Shown here in pieces: positions 1 through 8,056 of a DNA stretch of 35,837 nt (position 1 is the stretch's first letter; each line of letters opens with the position of its first letter). Under the pieces are notes generated by a model. The model did no database searches, had not been told where the DNA came from, and worked only from the letters and a program-made list of their open reading frames with translations. A program made the position numbers and the translations under genes. Source of the DNA: Candidatus Glomeribacter gigasporarum BEG34 (GTDB lineage Bacteria > Pseudomonadota > Gammaproteobacteria > Burkholderiales > Burkholderiaceae); the NCBI RefSeq assembly GCF_000227585.1, contig NZ_CAFB01000042.1:1-35837 (forward strand), read 5' to 3'.

Positions 1-169
1 AAGATGCCAAGTCTCCCAAATCAATCCTCATCAACTCAGCTAAACCATCGTCATTCCACACAAAGCGCCGCGCGCCTTGTATGTTTGTGCAGGCGCGCTT
101 CCATTTGATCCTGTTCTCTTCAATTCCTTACTCTATAAATAAGAAATTTGGACTGATCAAGGAGTGGAC

Positions 170-457
170 ATGGCGATGACTACAGTGACATCAAAAGGAC
201 AAATTACCCTGCCTGCATCAGTTCGGACTAAACTGGGCCTGAAAACAGGCGGCAGAGTAGGGTTTGTAGAACTGAGTCATCATCAGTTTGCGATCGTTGC
301 GGCGCATGAAGACGTGAGAACACTGAGAGGTTTGCTGTGCAAGCCCGCTGTCCCCGTCAGCGTTGAGCAAATGAATGCCGCTATTGCTGCACGGGGCGCG
401 TGTGCAAGGTGCATGGTCCAGGGTGTGATGGGTAGATGGAACGATCTCCGTCCTTGA
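170..457 (+). CDS. AbrB/MazE/SpoVT-type antitoxin-like DNA-binding protein
   Basis: Small protein (95 aa from ATG 170) with an N-terminal swapped-hairpin AbrB domain: TTVTSKGQITLPASVRTKLG followed by a GGRVGFVEL strand. The middle (LCKPAVPVSVEQMNAAIAARG) resembles the tail of chromosomal antitoxins paired with PIN-domain toxins. ATG 170 is chosen because AAGGAG at 159-164 lies 5 nt upstream; GTG 164 overlaps that site, and ATG 176 is also possible. No toxin gene follows: the last 22 bp overlap the start of lptA. The final residues after AIAARGA look like read-through into lptA leader sequence, so the original 3' end may be lost. Family assignment is firm. Antitoxin function is inferred, and without a toxin it may now be only a regulator or a relic. 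Confidence 0.8.
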   Translation: MAMTTVTSKGQITLPASVRTKLGLKTGGRVGFVELSHHQFAIVAAHEDVRTLRGLLCKPAVPVSVEQMNAAIAARGACARCMVQGVMGRWNDLRP

Positions 458-1071
458 TACAAAAACGCCGTTTATGCGCCGCGGGCGCGTTGCTATGCGC
501 ATTCTTGCCGGGCGCGATGGCGCGCGCTGAACGCGCGGATCGGGATCAGCCCATTTATGTACAGGCAGACCGCTGGACTCATGATGATTTAAAACGCATC
601 AGCACACTCTCTGGCCGGGCCATTGTCACGCAGGGGACCACTGTCCTGAAAGGAGATCGCGTTGTCATACGCGAAGACCCGCAAGGATATTATTTTCTGA
701 ACAGCACAGCCGGTCGCGGCGCGCGCGCCTACTTCCGCAGCAAGCGGGATCGCGTGGACGAAACGATTGAAGGCGAGGGCGAACGCATCGACTATGACGG
801 CAAGAATGAAATCGCGACGCTTGTCGGGCGCGCGGTGGTGCGCCGCCTCTCAGGCAGCGCCAAAGTGATTGACGAAATCCACGGCCACGTGATTCGCTAT
901 GAAGCAAAAAATGATTTTTATACCGCGCAGAGTTCCGCCGACGCTTCCGGCAATCCGTCCGGCCGGGTGCGCGCAATGCTGTCTCCGCGCACAGGCGCGG
1001 CTTCATCTAAAGAAGGCGCTGCCGCTCCGCTTGAGATGAGCAATACGCTCGATCAAAAAACCCAGCCATGA
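436..1071 (+). CDS. lptA: LptA, periplasmic LPS transport bridge protein
   Basis: 211 aa. Residues 1-31 form a signal peptide (basic QKRR, hydrophobic [15 protein letters not shown], cleavage near ARA/ERAD). The mature part has the OstA/LptA beta-jellyroll pattern: [61 protein letters not shown]. LptA polymerises into the periplasmic bridge that carries lipopolysaccharide from LptB2FGC to LptD; lptB is next and lptD is at 29838 in this window. Its stop overlaps the lptB start (ATGA, 1068-1071), so the two are translationally coupled. The usual upstream neighbour lptC is absent; an antitoxin-like gene overlaps the 5' end instead. The start is the first ATG before the signal peptide; I see no strong ribosome site. 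Confidence 0.92.
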   Translation: MERSPSLIQKRRLCAAGALLCAFLPGAMARAERADRDQPIYVQADRWTHDDLKRISTLSGRAIVTQGTTVLKGDRVVIREDPQGYYFLNSTAGRGARAYFRSKRDRVDETIEGEGERIDYDGKNEIATLVGRAVVRRLSGSAKVIDEIHGHVIRYEAKNDFYTAQSSADASGNPSGRVRAMLSPRTGAASSKEGAAAPLEMSNTLDQKTQP

Positions 1072-2033
1072 ATGCCGCAGACCGGTTTAGAGCATTTTTC
1101 AGTCGATTTGCCCAAGGAGCGAGCGCGAAGACAGTATGGGGATCGATGCGGGCGGAGCAGGTTCCGTCGCGCGCAGCGCGATGGATGCGACCCCGCAGCG
1201 ATCCCGAATGCCGAAAACGCAGAAGCGACACAGGGAAAATCACTGAAAAATGCTCTAGCGGCGCGCCGTCTGCGTATCCGGTGTCTGTACGCCAAAGCGC
1301 GCTGGCGGCGCGTCATTTGCAAAAACGCTTTGGCGCACGCACGGTCGTTAAGGATATTTCCCTGGAAGTCAAAAGCGGCGAGATTGTCGGACTGCTGGGT
1401 CCGAACGGCGCCGGCAAAACCACCTCCTTTTATATGATGGTCGGGCTGATCCCGCTCGATGCCGGCCAGATTACGCTCGACGGCCATCCCGTGAGCATGT
1501 TGCCGATTCACCGACGCGCGCGACTTGGACTTTCTTATTTACCCCAGGAAAGCTCTGTCTTCCGGAAGTTATCGGTCGAACAGAATATCCGCGCCGTGCT
1601 CGAACTGCAACGCGATGCGCGCGGCGTGCCTTTGCCGGCAAATGCCATTGCAGCGCGCACCCAGGCGTTGATGAACGAATTACAGATTGCGCATTTAAAT
1701 GAGCACATTGCGCTGTCATTGTCGGGCGGCGAGCGCCGCCGCGTTGAAATTGCGCGCGCGCTGGCGACAAACCCTAAATTCATTCTGCTGGATGAACCTT
1801 TTTCCGGGGTTGATCCGATTGCGGTACTGGAAATCCAGAAAATCATCCGCTTTTTGAAGCGGCGCAATATTGGCATTCTAGTGACCGATCACAATGTGCG
1901 CGAGACGCTCGGCATTTGCGATCATGCGTATATCGTCAGTGACGGCCGCGTACTCGCGGCGGGCGCACCCTCCGATATCATCGCAAACGAATCCGTGCGC
2001 CGCGTTTATTTGGGAGAGCATTTTAAGATGTAG
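1068..2033 (+). CDS. lptB: LptB, LPS export ABC ATPase with an element-encoded N-terminal extension
   Basis: Cytoplasmic ATPase of the LptB2FG exporter. Hallmarks visible: Walker [10 protein letters not shown] (about residues 111-119), Q-loop [15 protein letters not shown], signature [15 protein letters not shown], Walker [15 protein letters not shown]-loop [11 protein letters not shown], and the family ending [12 protein letters not shown]. The frame is open for 321 aa, while the family is normally about 240-260 aa. The excess comes from a family A inverted-repeat element (1088-1257) inserted after codon 7. Removing the element plus one TA copy (168 bp) restores [19 protein letters not shown] 1068 overlaps the lptA stop, as expected. 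Internal starts (for example GTG in YPVSVR) could give a normal-length protein but have no visible ribosome site. The usual downstream rpoN and hpf are missing. Confidence 0.93.
   Translation: MNAADRFRAFFSRFAQGASAKTVWGSMRAEQVPSRAARWMRPRSDPECRKRRSDTGKITEKCSSGAPSAYPVSVRQSALAARHLQKRFGARTVVKDISLEVKSGEIVGLLGPNGAGKTTSFYMMVGLIPLDAGQITLDGHPVSMLPIHRRARLGLSYLPQESSVFRKLSVEQNIRAVLELQRDARGVPLPANAIAARTQALMNELQIAHLNEHIALSLSGGERRRVEIARALATNPKFILLDEPFSGVDPIAVLEIQKIIRFLKRRNIGILVTDHNVRETLGICDHAYIVSDGRVLAAGAPSDIIANESVRRVYLGEHFKM
1088..1257 (+). mobile_element. Family A inverted-repeat element (MITE-like) inside lptB
   Basis: Bounded by TAGAGCATTTTTCAG (1088-1102) and its exact reverse complement CTGAAAAATGCTCTA (1243-1257). 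Terminal TA on both sides suggests a TA target duplication, as in IS630/mariner-type transposition. No transposase inside. The interior contains GCGAAGACAGTAT and a segment (1149-1200) related to the other element families. Net insertion is 168 bp, exactly 56 codons, open in the lptB frame. Confidence 0.85.
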
Positions 2034-2037
2034 GTTT

Positions 2038-2573
2038 TAGAGCATTTTTCCGGTTCTACCTTACTTTGCGTGCATCTGCGAGATCACTTCAGATGGAATG
2101 GAACACCCGAATGCGTCACACTTCAAAGCCTGCGCATCCATCCATTGACCGCTTAAGGTATTTCAACCGATTGACCTGTCCTTCGACTCTGCCATTGCGA
2201 TAGGGCCTCTCGAGCGTCACGCGCCCGCCGATGCATGGCAAATCTTCTACCTGACGCCAGTCATGACCATGAACTTGCCCGCTGACCGCATGGCAAACAG
2301 TACAACGGGCGCTGGCCTTCTTGCCCCGCAGGCTCACAATCCGCCGACTGCCAACCCGTTGCCAACCTTTGATGAGCATCCCAGGCAATTCAGTCACTGT
2401 GCAGACAAGGGTGAACACATAAATTGAACTTCCAGACAAAACCCTGGTAGAACCATTCAGGGCGTCTGTGCATACCAGGCGCTTCACGCCAAGTGAGGAA
2501 GAACCATTTTTCGGCGGTTTGCTCGGCGTCACTTCGCCGTTCCGTGTATTCGGGATCGCTGAAAAATGTTCTA
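2038..2573. mobile_element. Family A-ended element carrying an ISL3 transposase remnant
   Basis: Left end TAGAGCATTTTTCCG (2038-2052) and right end CTGAAAAATGTTCTA (2559-2573) are near-perfect inverted repeats, again flanked by TA. It fills almost all of the gap between lptB and rodA. The interior holds a collapsed ISL3-type transposase on the minus strand (2116-2532). Either the A elements derive from this element, or the ISL3 fragment is a nested passenger. The TA flanks are not typical of ISL3, which usually makes 8-bp duplications. Confidence 0.7.
2116..2532 (-). pseudogene. Internally deleted ISL3-family transposase remnant
   Basis: An open frame of about 138 aa looks like two separate parts of an ISL3 transposase joined together. 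The N-terminal zinc-binding part is recognisable in ARCTVCHAVSGQVHG, HDWRQVEDLP and GGRVTLE. This joins directly to the C-terminal motif NGRVEGQVNRLKYLKRSM, which in a full transposase lies far downstream after the catalytic region. The DDE core is missing, so it cannot transpose. The first 50 or so residues are not recognisable. Confidence 0.7.
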
Positions 2574-2609
2574 AGGGATGATGCTGTGTATTTGTTTCTG
2601 AGACATGTT

Positions 2610-3758
2610 CTAGCTTTGAATCAGCGGCTTGCGCCGTCCAACGCTCATGATCAAACCCACTGCAATCCCAACCGTGACGAGCGCGGTGCCGCCGTAACTC
2701 ATCAATGGCAAGGGCGCGCCCACAATCGGCAGCAGGCCGCTATTCATCCCGATATTGACAAATACATCACTGAAAAGGGTGAGTATTAACGAACCGGCCA
2801 ACAGGCGGCCAAATAAAGTTGCGCCTCTGGCCGCAACCTGCAGCCCCCGCACAATCAGACAGAAATATAAAGCAAGCAGCGCCAGGCCGCCGATCAAACC
2901 GAATTCTTCCGCATATACAGAGAAAATAAAATCGGTGTGTTTTTCAGGAATAAATTCCAGATGCGTTTGCGTGCCCTTGAGCCAGCCCTTGCCGTGCAGG
3001 CCGCCTGAGCCAATCGCAATGGTCGCCTGGAGGGTATGAAATCCCTTGCCGAGCGGGTCGGCGCCTGGGTTGAGCAATGTGCAGACGCGATGTTTCTGGT
3101 AATCATGCAGCAACGGCCATTGCACGTCTGGTTGACAAATTTTGGTCTCGAATGTGATTAAAGCGCCCACCGCCAACGCAAAGGCAAGAAAAACCGGCAC
3201 AATCCATCGGAAGCTCAAACCCGCCAAATAACTGACAAAAAAGCCGGATGAGAACACCAGGATTGCCGTACCCAGGTCTGGCTGCCTGGCAATCAGGCCG
3301 ACAGGCGCCATCAGGAGCAGCAGCGCAATCAGATGATCGTGCGTCCGGATAAGGCCGGCGCGTTGATGGTAATACCAGGCCAGCATCATCGGGACCGCGA
3401 TTTTCATGATTTCAGACGGTTGGATGACGACTCCGACATGGAGCCACCGTTTGGCGCCTTTGCGCGCGAGTCCAAACATGGCCACTGCAATGAGCAACGC
3501 AACGCCAATTGTATAGAGCGGCGCTGCGCAACGCATCAGCGTCTGCGGCGGAACAGATGCGATGGCCCATATCAACGTAAAGACGAGCGCGGCATTGCGA
3601 ATTTGATCTTGAAATCGCCCCGGCGTATCGAAGCTGGCGCTATACACACTGAGCAGACCGATGCCCGTCAATAAAAAGACCATCCATACGAGCGGTTTGT
3701 CCAGCACAGAAACAAGGCATCCAAGCCGGCGCACTCCGTCCTTAAAGCTAAAACGCAT
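2610..3758 (-). CDS. rodA: RodA, SEDS-family peptidoglycan glycosyltransferase
   Basis: 382 aa integral membrane protein with about ten hydrophobic segments. SEDS hallmarks: ARKGAKRWLHVGVVIQPSE, ARQPDLGTAILV, HLEFIPEKHTDFIFSVYAEEFG, and NSGLLPIVGAPLPLMSYGGT near the C-terminus. RodA polymerises lipid II for lateral wall growth with a class B PBP in the Rod complex. ATG 3758 lies within the 3' end of folK (11-bp overlap), so it is probably cotranscribed with pcnB-folK. In Burkholderia-type genomes rodA normally follows mreBCD and the PBP2 gene; none is here, so this is a rearranged location. Length is normal. Confidence 0.95.
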   Translation of the reverse strand: MRFSFKDGVRRLGCLVSVLDKPLVWMVFLLTGIGLLSVYSASFDTPGRFQDQIRNAALVFTLIWAIASVPPQTLMRCAAPLYTIGVALLIAVAMFGLARKGAKRWLHVGVVIQPSEIMKIAVPMMLAWYYHQRAGLIRTHDHLIALLLLMAPVGLIARQPDLGTAILVFSSGFFVSYLAGLSFRWIVPVFLAFALAVGALITFETKICQPDVQWPLLHDYQKHRVCTLLNPGADPLGKGFHTLQATIAIGSGGLHGKGWLKGTQTHLEFIPEKHTDFIFSVYAEEFGLIGGLALLALYFCLIVRGLQVAARGATLFGRLLAGSLILTLFSDVFVNIGMNSGLLPIVGAPLPLMSYGGTALVTVGIAVGLIMSVGRRKPLIQS

Positions 3759-4266
3759 TTTCGCTTTTGCCCTGGGCTTTCATGCCAGTCTCCGTGATTC
3801 GCGAGATTTGCTGCGCTGCAACGGAGGCCAGAAATTCCGCCGCGCGGCCCCGCCGCGGGATTTCGATGTCCGGCGCCAGTTCAAGCAGCGGCGCAAGCGC
3901 GAACGCGCGTTCAGTCAAACGCGGATGCGGAACGGTCAAGTCCGCTTCATCGATGCACGCATCGCCATACAGCAGAAGGTCGATATCGAGCGTGCGCGGC
4001 GCGTTTGGATAAGGCCGCGTGCGTCCGAACTGCGTTTCGATGTTCGCAGTCGTTCTGAGCAATACACGCGGCTCAAGAGAAGTTTCAACGCAGACCACGC
4101 AGTTGGCGTATGGCGGGCCGTCCGCCTGAACGGGCGCGCTGCGATAGAAACCGGATCGGGCGCGCACGGCAATGCCCGTCCGTTGCGCAAGGGACGCGAT
4201 GGCATGCTGCATCGTTTGCAGCGTCTCGCCGAGATTGGCGCCCAGGCCAAGGTAGGCAATCGTCAT
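3748..4266 (-). CDS. folK: HPPK, 6-hydroxymethyl-7,8-dihydropterin pyrophosphokinase
   Basis: 172 aa, the usual HPPK length. It transfers pyrophosphate from ATP to 6-hydroxymethyl-7,8-dihydropterin in folate synthesis. Visible motifs: AYLGLGANLGE at the N-terminus, GFYRSAPV, the signature RPYPNAPRTLDIDLLLYGD with the magnesium-binding Asp pair, and VPHPRLTERAFALAPLLELAP. ATG 4266 overlaps the pcnB stop by 4 bp (ATGA) and the 3' end overlaps rodA by 11 bp, so pcnB-folK-rodA reads as one coupled operon. The pcnB-folK pairing is typical of Burkholderiales. Confidence 0.95.
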   Translation of the reverse strand: MTIAYLGLGANLGETLQTMQHAIASLAQRTGIAVRARSGFYRSAPVQADGPPYANCVVCVETSLEPRVLLRTTANIETQFGRTRPYPNAPRTLDIDLLLYGDACIDEADLTVPHPRLTERAFALAPLLELAPDIEIPRRGRAAEFLASVAAQQISRITETGMKAQGKSENAF

Positions 4267-5738
4267 CGCTCCTCGCCCGTTCCGTCCATTGGCGCGGATT
4301 CAGTCGAATCCGTCGGCGCAGCCTTTCCTTTTTTCCGCCGCCCCCCTTTTTTCTGCGCATTCTGGGACGGCGCGCATTGCGCTAGCAACGCCTCCCGCTG
4401 CGCCGGATTCCCTTGCGCAAACGCCGCCCACCAGGCGCCCAGCGCGCCGTCGAGTTCGCCGGATTCGCACCGCAGTTGCAAAAAATCATAGGCCGCCCTG
4501 AAACGCGCATGCTCGATGAGCTTGAACGCACCGCGGCCGCGTTTCTCAAGGCGCGGCTGCAATCCCCAGATTTCCTTCATATCTGCGCTCGTGCGGCGCT
4601 GGATCGCCAGTGATTTCATTTGCAACTGGAGCGTCTCATCCATTGCGCGATAGAGCGCTGGAATGGGGTATTCGCCTGCCGCCTGCCCGCGCTGCCAATG
4701 GATACACACCTCATGCCATAAAAGCGCCGCAAATAAAAAACCTGGCGAGACCGGTTGATCCGCGCGCACGCGCGCGTCGGCGTTGCGTAACGCGCGCTGG
4801 ATCAATTCCGCCGCTTGCGCGTTTTCAAGCGCCGCATCCAGCAGCGGCAGGACGCAGCGGTGCAAGCCTTCAGCGTGCAAACGCTGCACGCCTTCAAAGG
4901 CATGGCCGCACAGCAGCAGTTTAAGCGCCTCATCGAATAGCCGCGCCGGCGGCACGCTGTTCAGCAGCGCGGCCATCGTTCGAATCGGCGCGCGCGTCCG
5001 TTCGTCAATTTCAAAACCGAGTTTTGCCGCGAAGCGCACCACGCGCAGCATTCGCACCGGGTCCTCACGGTAGCGCGCGGCCGGGTCTCCGATCATTCTC
5101 AACCGCCGCGCACGCACATCCGCGATGCCGTTGTGATAATCCAGCACCGTTTGCGCCGCCGGGTTGTAATACATCGCGTTGACGGTGAAATCGCGGCGCG
5201 CGGCGTCCTCATGTTGCTCGCCCCACACGTTATCGCGCACCACGCGCCCGCTTGCATCAACCGCATGCAGAGGATGCGCTGAATCGCGCCCTCTTCTCCA
5301 AGCGCGTTTGCCCTCCTGAGACATGCGCGCCGGCGCGCCCGAACTGCCGCGGAAAGTCGTCACTTCGATGATTTCCCGCCCAAACAGTACATGGACGATT
5401 TGAAAACGCCGCCCGATCAGACGCGCGCGCCGGAACAGTTTCCGCACCTGCGCGGGCGTTGCGTCTGTGGCCACATCAAAGTCCTTCGGAGTCAACCCAA
5501 GCAGCAAATCGCGCACCGCGCCGCCGACGATAAAAGCGCGATAACCGGCACGCGTGAGCGTCTCGGTCACCTGAGCCGCATGACGTGAAACCCGCGCCGG
5601 ATCGATCTGATGTGCTTGAACTGGAATGACGACGGAGGCAGGGATTGGCTGGGACGGTGATGAACCTGAGAACATACGATGTATGCTGAGTATGGCCGCC
5701 TTGATGTGACTGGATAATTTACGGATCAAAAGGGTCAT
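4263..5738 (-). CDS. pcnB: Poly(A) polymerase I
   Basis: 491 aa. Nucleotidyltransferase core: FIVGGAVRDLLLGLTPKDFDVATDATP with the GG and DxD metal-binding residues (about residues 70-96), then RRFQIVHVLFGREIIEVTTFRG, DFTVNAMYYNP, and DPVRMLRVVRFAAKLGFEI of the RNA-binding region. The C-terminus is basic (QKKGGRRKKGKAAP), as usual for PcnB. Close CCA-adding relatives are shorter and lack that tail. It adds 3' poly(A) tails that promote RNA decay. ATG 5738 is the first start in the frame; the first 45 residues are weakly conserved, so the start is uncertain. First gene of the pcnB-folK-rodA unit. Confidence 0.93.
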   Translation of the reverse strand: MTLLIRKLSSHIKAAILSIHRMFSGSSPSQPIPASVVIPVQAHQIDPARVSRHAAQVTETLTRAGYRAFIVGGAVRDLLLGLTPKDFDVATDATPAQVRKLFRRARLIGRRFQIVHVLFGREIIEVTTFRGSSGAPARMSQEGKRAWRRGRDSAHPLHAVDASGRVVRDNVWGEQHEDAARRDFTVNAMYYNPAAQTVLDYHNGIADVRARRLRMIGDPAARYREDPVRMLRVVRFAAKLGFEIDERTRAPIRTMAALLNSVPPARLFDEALKLLLCGHAFEGVQRLHAEGLHRCVLPLLDAALENAQAAELIQRALRNADARVRADQPVSPGFLFAALLWHEVCIHWQRGQAAGEYPIPALYRAMDETLQLQMKSLAIQRRTSADMKEIWGLQPRLEKRGRGAFKLIEHARFRAAYDFLQLRCESGELDGALGAWWAAFAQGNPAQREALLAQCAPSQNAQKKGGRRKKGKAAPTDSTESAPMDGTGEER

Positions 5739-5786
5739 TCGTTATTCTTCAATGGATCGCCTGCAAAACGCGTTATGAATCTTTCG

Positions 5787-8030
5787 CTATGTGGTGAGGT
5801 CGCCAAACTGTTGTGCAAGAGACTCTATTTCTTGCTGTCCGGCCCATTTTTTTAAAAAGGAGTGTTTAATCTTTTCTTTAATCTCTTTTCTGCGTGTTGC
5901 GTCATTTGCTACAGGCAGCTTCAATTCTTTCCATCGATCTCCAATCGTCGGTAACGTTGTATCAGTCAGCACTTTGCTATTAATCTGTTTTTGGGTCAGC
6001 GTATGAGAAAGTAAATACAAACTTCCACGGCGCACAAACAATACGTCCCCTTCTTTTAAATCAGAACCATTACCCTTGACTCTTTGATATTCAAAAGCAG
6101 GAATAAAGGCAGTCGGATTTTTGTATATTGACCAGTTCATAATATCCGCCACGCGCACGTAGGGTATATCTCCCAGTCCTTTAAATCTTGCTTCTGGAGA
6201 ACCGTGCCCTGCAAAGGATTGAATAATGCCCTCATCCAGCAGTTTTTGGATGCTCACCAGCTGAAAATGTTCTTTTTTCGCCCTCTCCTCAATCTGGACA
6301 CTATATTTTTTCCAGTAGTAGCGGGGAACATAAACAGAGCCCTTTATATTCCGTGTAGGAACGCGAAATACATAATGGTTATCTGGATGCGAAGGGGCTT
6401 TCAGTTCTTCCATGATGTCGATACTGTTATCCCAGATTTCTTCTGTGAAATGCTTTTTGTTCTCGTCATACCGATATAACGGTTTTCCGTTATGGTCGTG
6501 CCCGATCCCTTCGCATACCCCCATCGTAATGAATTCCTGTTGTAACTTGCCTTCTGTCCTGAGCATTTGTAAGCATCTTTCGATAAAAAGCACTTGGGGT
6601 TCCGTTTTTTTGATCTCATCCGTTTTATGCCAAACGCCCTCTATTTCCTTCCACTTGTAACCCAGTTCAAACTGCCCTGAATCCGCTTCGAGCACTTTAA
6701 TCTTGCTGCCAAAGGGTGGGTTTGTCAGGATACAATCGAACTTTCGGATTGTATGGGTCGCTTCATCCTGAACAAAAAGCATTTTGGCGCGCGGATTGTA
6801 TTCGCAAGGCTCGTGCAAGGTATTTTCCTGTACGACTTTGCTTTTTCCATCTCCAATAATGGACATATAAGCCTTGGTAATTTTGACAAGATCAATTTCT
6901 TTATCTATCCCGTAAAAGGATCGCTCCGCCATCTTTCTCTGTTCTCTGCGCAGGGTCTCCTCTGACAACCCCTTCCATTGCCTGTCCTGCTGCATGGACT
7001 TCCAGATATGCTCCACCGCATAAATCAGAAATCCGCCGCTCCCGCAAGCCGGATCGCAAACGGTTTGTCTGGGTTTCGGATCAACCACCCGAACGGCCAT
7101 CTTGACCACCTCGCGGGGCGTAAAAAATTCTCCTTTTTCCCCGACCAGTTTACTTTCTGCAAAAACCTCAAAAGCATCTCCTATGACGTCTTTGTTCGAC
7201 TTTAATAAGCTATATCTATCCAATTGACCCACCACATAGGCGATAGACCGATCATCCAGTTTGATCTCTTCATTTGCGTCAAAAACCCCTTCTTCAGAGA
7301 AATCGTCCCTGACTTTCTTAAAGAGCGCTCTGATCCTTTCTGCAACCTGTTCAGGCTTTTCATCAAAACCCACACGGAAGGCGGGTAGTACATTGGGATC
7401 GTAACTTTCATCCCATATTTTGCAAAAAAGGAGGCGGATCATCTCCGTGCCCAGCTTTTCTCTGCGACTGATATTGGTATTCGCGTAGAGCGTATTGAGG
7501 AGCCTTTTAAAAATGATTTTGAGCTTGTTGGAGGGTTGTAGATGTTCCTTCGAAATGCGGCCGATATCTTTAAAAGACTCGCCCCGCTTGGGGATTTGAA
7601 ATATAAAATCCCTTTGAATGCGTCCTGTTTCAGCATCCCGATAGAGATACTCAATTTCATTGCCATTCGTCCAGACGCCCCACTGGCAGGACGTGGCGGA
7701 CATATCGCTGGCTAATTGCTTGATGCCTTCTTTCCGACTGGGCCGTTTTGTTTCGACGATGCCAAGAATATCCTGATGTTGAGCCCGCCGATTCGTGTTT
7801 ATCGTGTGATAAACCACAAGGTCTGCTTTCTCGGTTTTGTTTTTTCTATTTCCCGCCTCTCCGTGCTGAATGCTGACTTCAATGTCCATTTGCGCGTAAT
7901 CGTAGCCGTAGTCGTCATGTAATTCCTTTTCATAGAGTTGCCGTATCGCTTCTTCTGGTTTTCGCGCGTCCACAGGTTTGCCCGTGGCGACATCTCTAAT
8001 CCATCCATCTTTGAGAGGGGGATTCTGCAT
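5787..8030 (-). CDS. N6-adenine DNA methylase fused to HsdR-N-type nuclease domain, probably internally deleted
   Basis: 747 aa from ATG 8030 (the frame opens at TTG 8060). The N-terminus (about 1-150) looks like the type I restriction R-subunit N-terminal domain, with a PD-(D/E)xK pattern in ADLVVYHT and ILGIVETKRPSRKEG. Then an N6_Mtase domain follows: GEFFTPREVV, motif I DPACGSGGFL (about 326) and motif IV NPPFG (about 436). The C-terminal part from about 560 resembles a target-recognition domain (DIPYVRVADIMNW, LKEGDVLFVRRGS, LSHTLTQKQINSKVL). Two joins look abrupt, after RTEGKL (about 493) and after VRRGS (about 670), where the family as I remember it has more residues. Codon use is visibly AT-richer than its neighbours, suggesting transfer. 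It sits where Burkholderia has a HAD hydrolase gene. Confidence 0.8.
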   Translation of the reverse strand: MQNPPLKDGWIRDVATGKPVDARKPEEAIRQLYEKELHDDYGYDYAQMDIEVSIQHGEAGNRKNKTEKADLVVYHTINTNRRAQHQDILGIVETKRPSRKEGIKQLASDMSATSCQWGVWTNGNEIEYLYRDAETGRIQRDFIFQIPKRGESFKDIGRISKEHLQPSNKLKIIFKRLLNTLYANTNISRREKLGTEMIRLLFCKIWDESYDPNVLPAFRVGFDEKPEQVAERIRALFKKVRDDFSEEGVFDANEEIKLDDRSIAYVVGQLDRYSLLKSNKDVIGDAFEVFAESKLVGEKGEFFTPREVVKMAVRVVDPKPRQTVCDPACGSGGFLIYAVEHIWKSMQQDRQWKGLSEETLRREQRKMAERSFYGIDKEIDLVKITKAYMSIIGDGKSKVVQENTLHEPCEYNPRAKMLFVQDEATHTIRKFDCILTNPPFGSKIKVLEADSGQFELGYKWKEIEGVWHKTDEIKKTEPQVLFIERCLQMLRTEGKLQQEFITMGVCEGIGHDHNGKPLYRYDENKKHFTEEIWDNSIDIMEELKAPSHPDNHYVFRVPTRNIKGSVYVPRYYWKKYSVQIEERAKKEHFQLVSIQKLLDEGIIQSFAGHGSPEARFKGLGDIPYVRVADIMNWSIYKNPTAFIPAFEYQRVKGNGSDLKEGDVLFVRRGSLYLLSHTLTQKQINSKVLTDTTLPTIGDRWKELKLPVANDATRRKEIKEKIKHSFLKKWAGQQEIESLAQQFGDLTT

Positions 8031-8056
8031 GATATGGAAGCCGCTCAAATCCAGCC

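Noticed and set aside
1-121. Open minus-strand frame running off the left edge (about 40 codons, including RRFVWNDDGLAELM)
   Set aside because: It has no ATG/GTG/TTG near its 5' end and no ribosome site, and I do not recognise the sequence; the part in the window is too short to call a gene.
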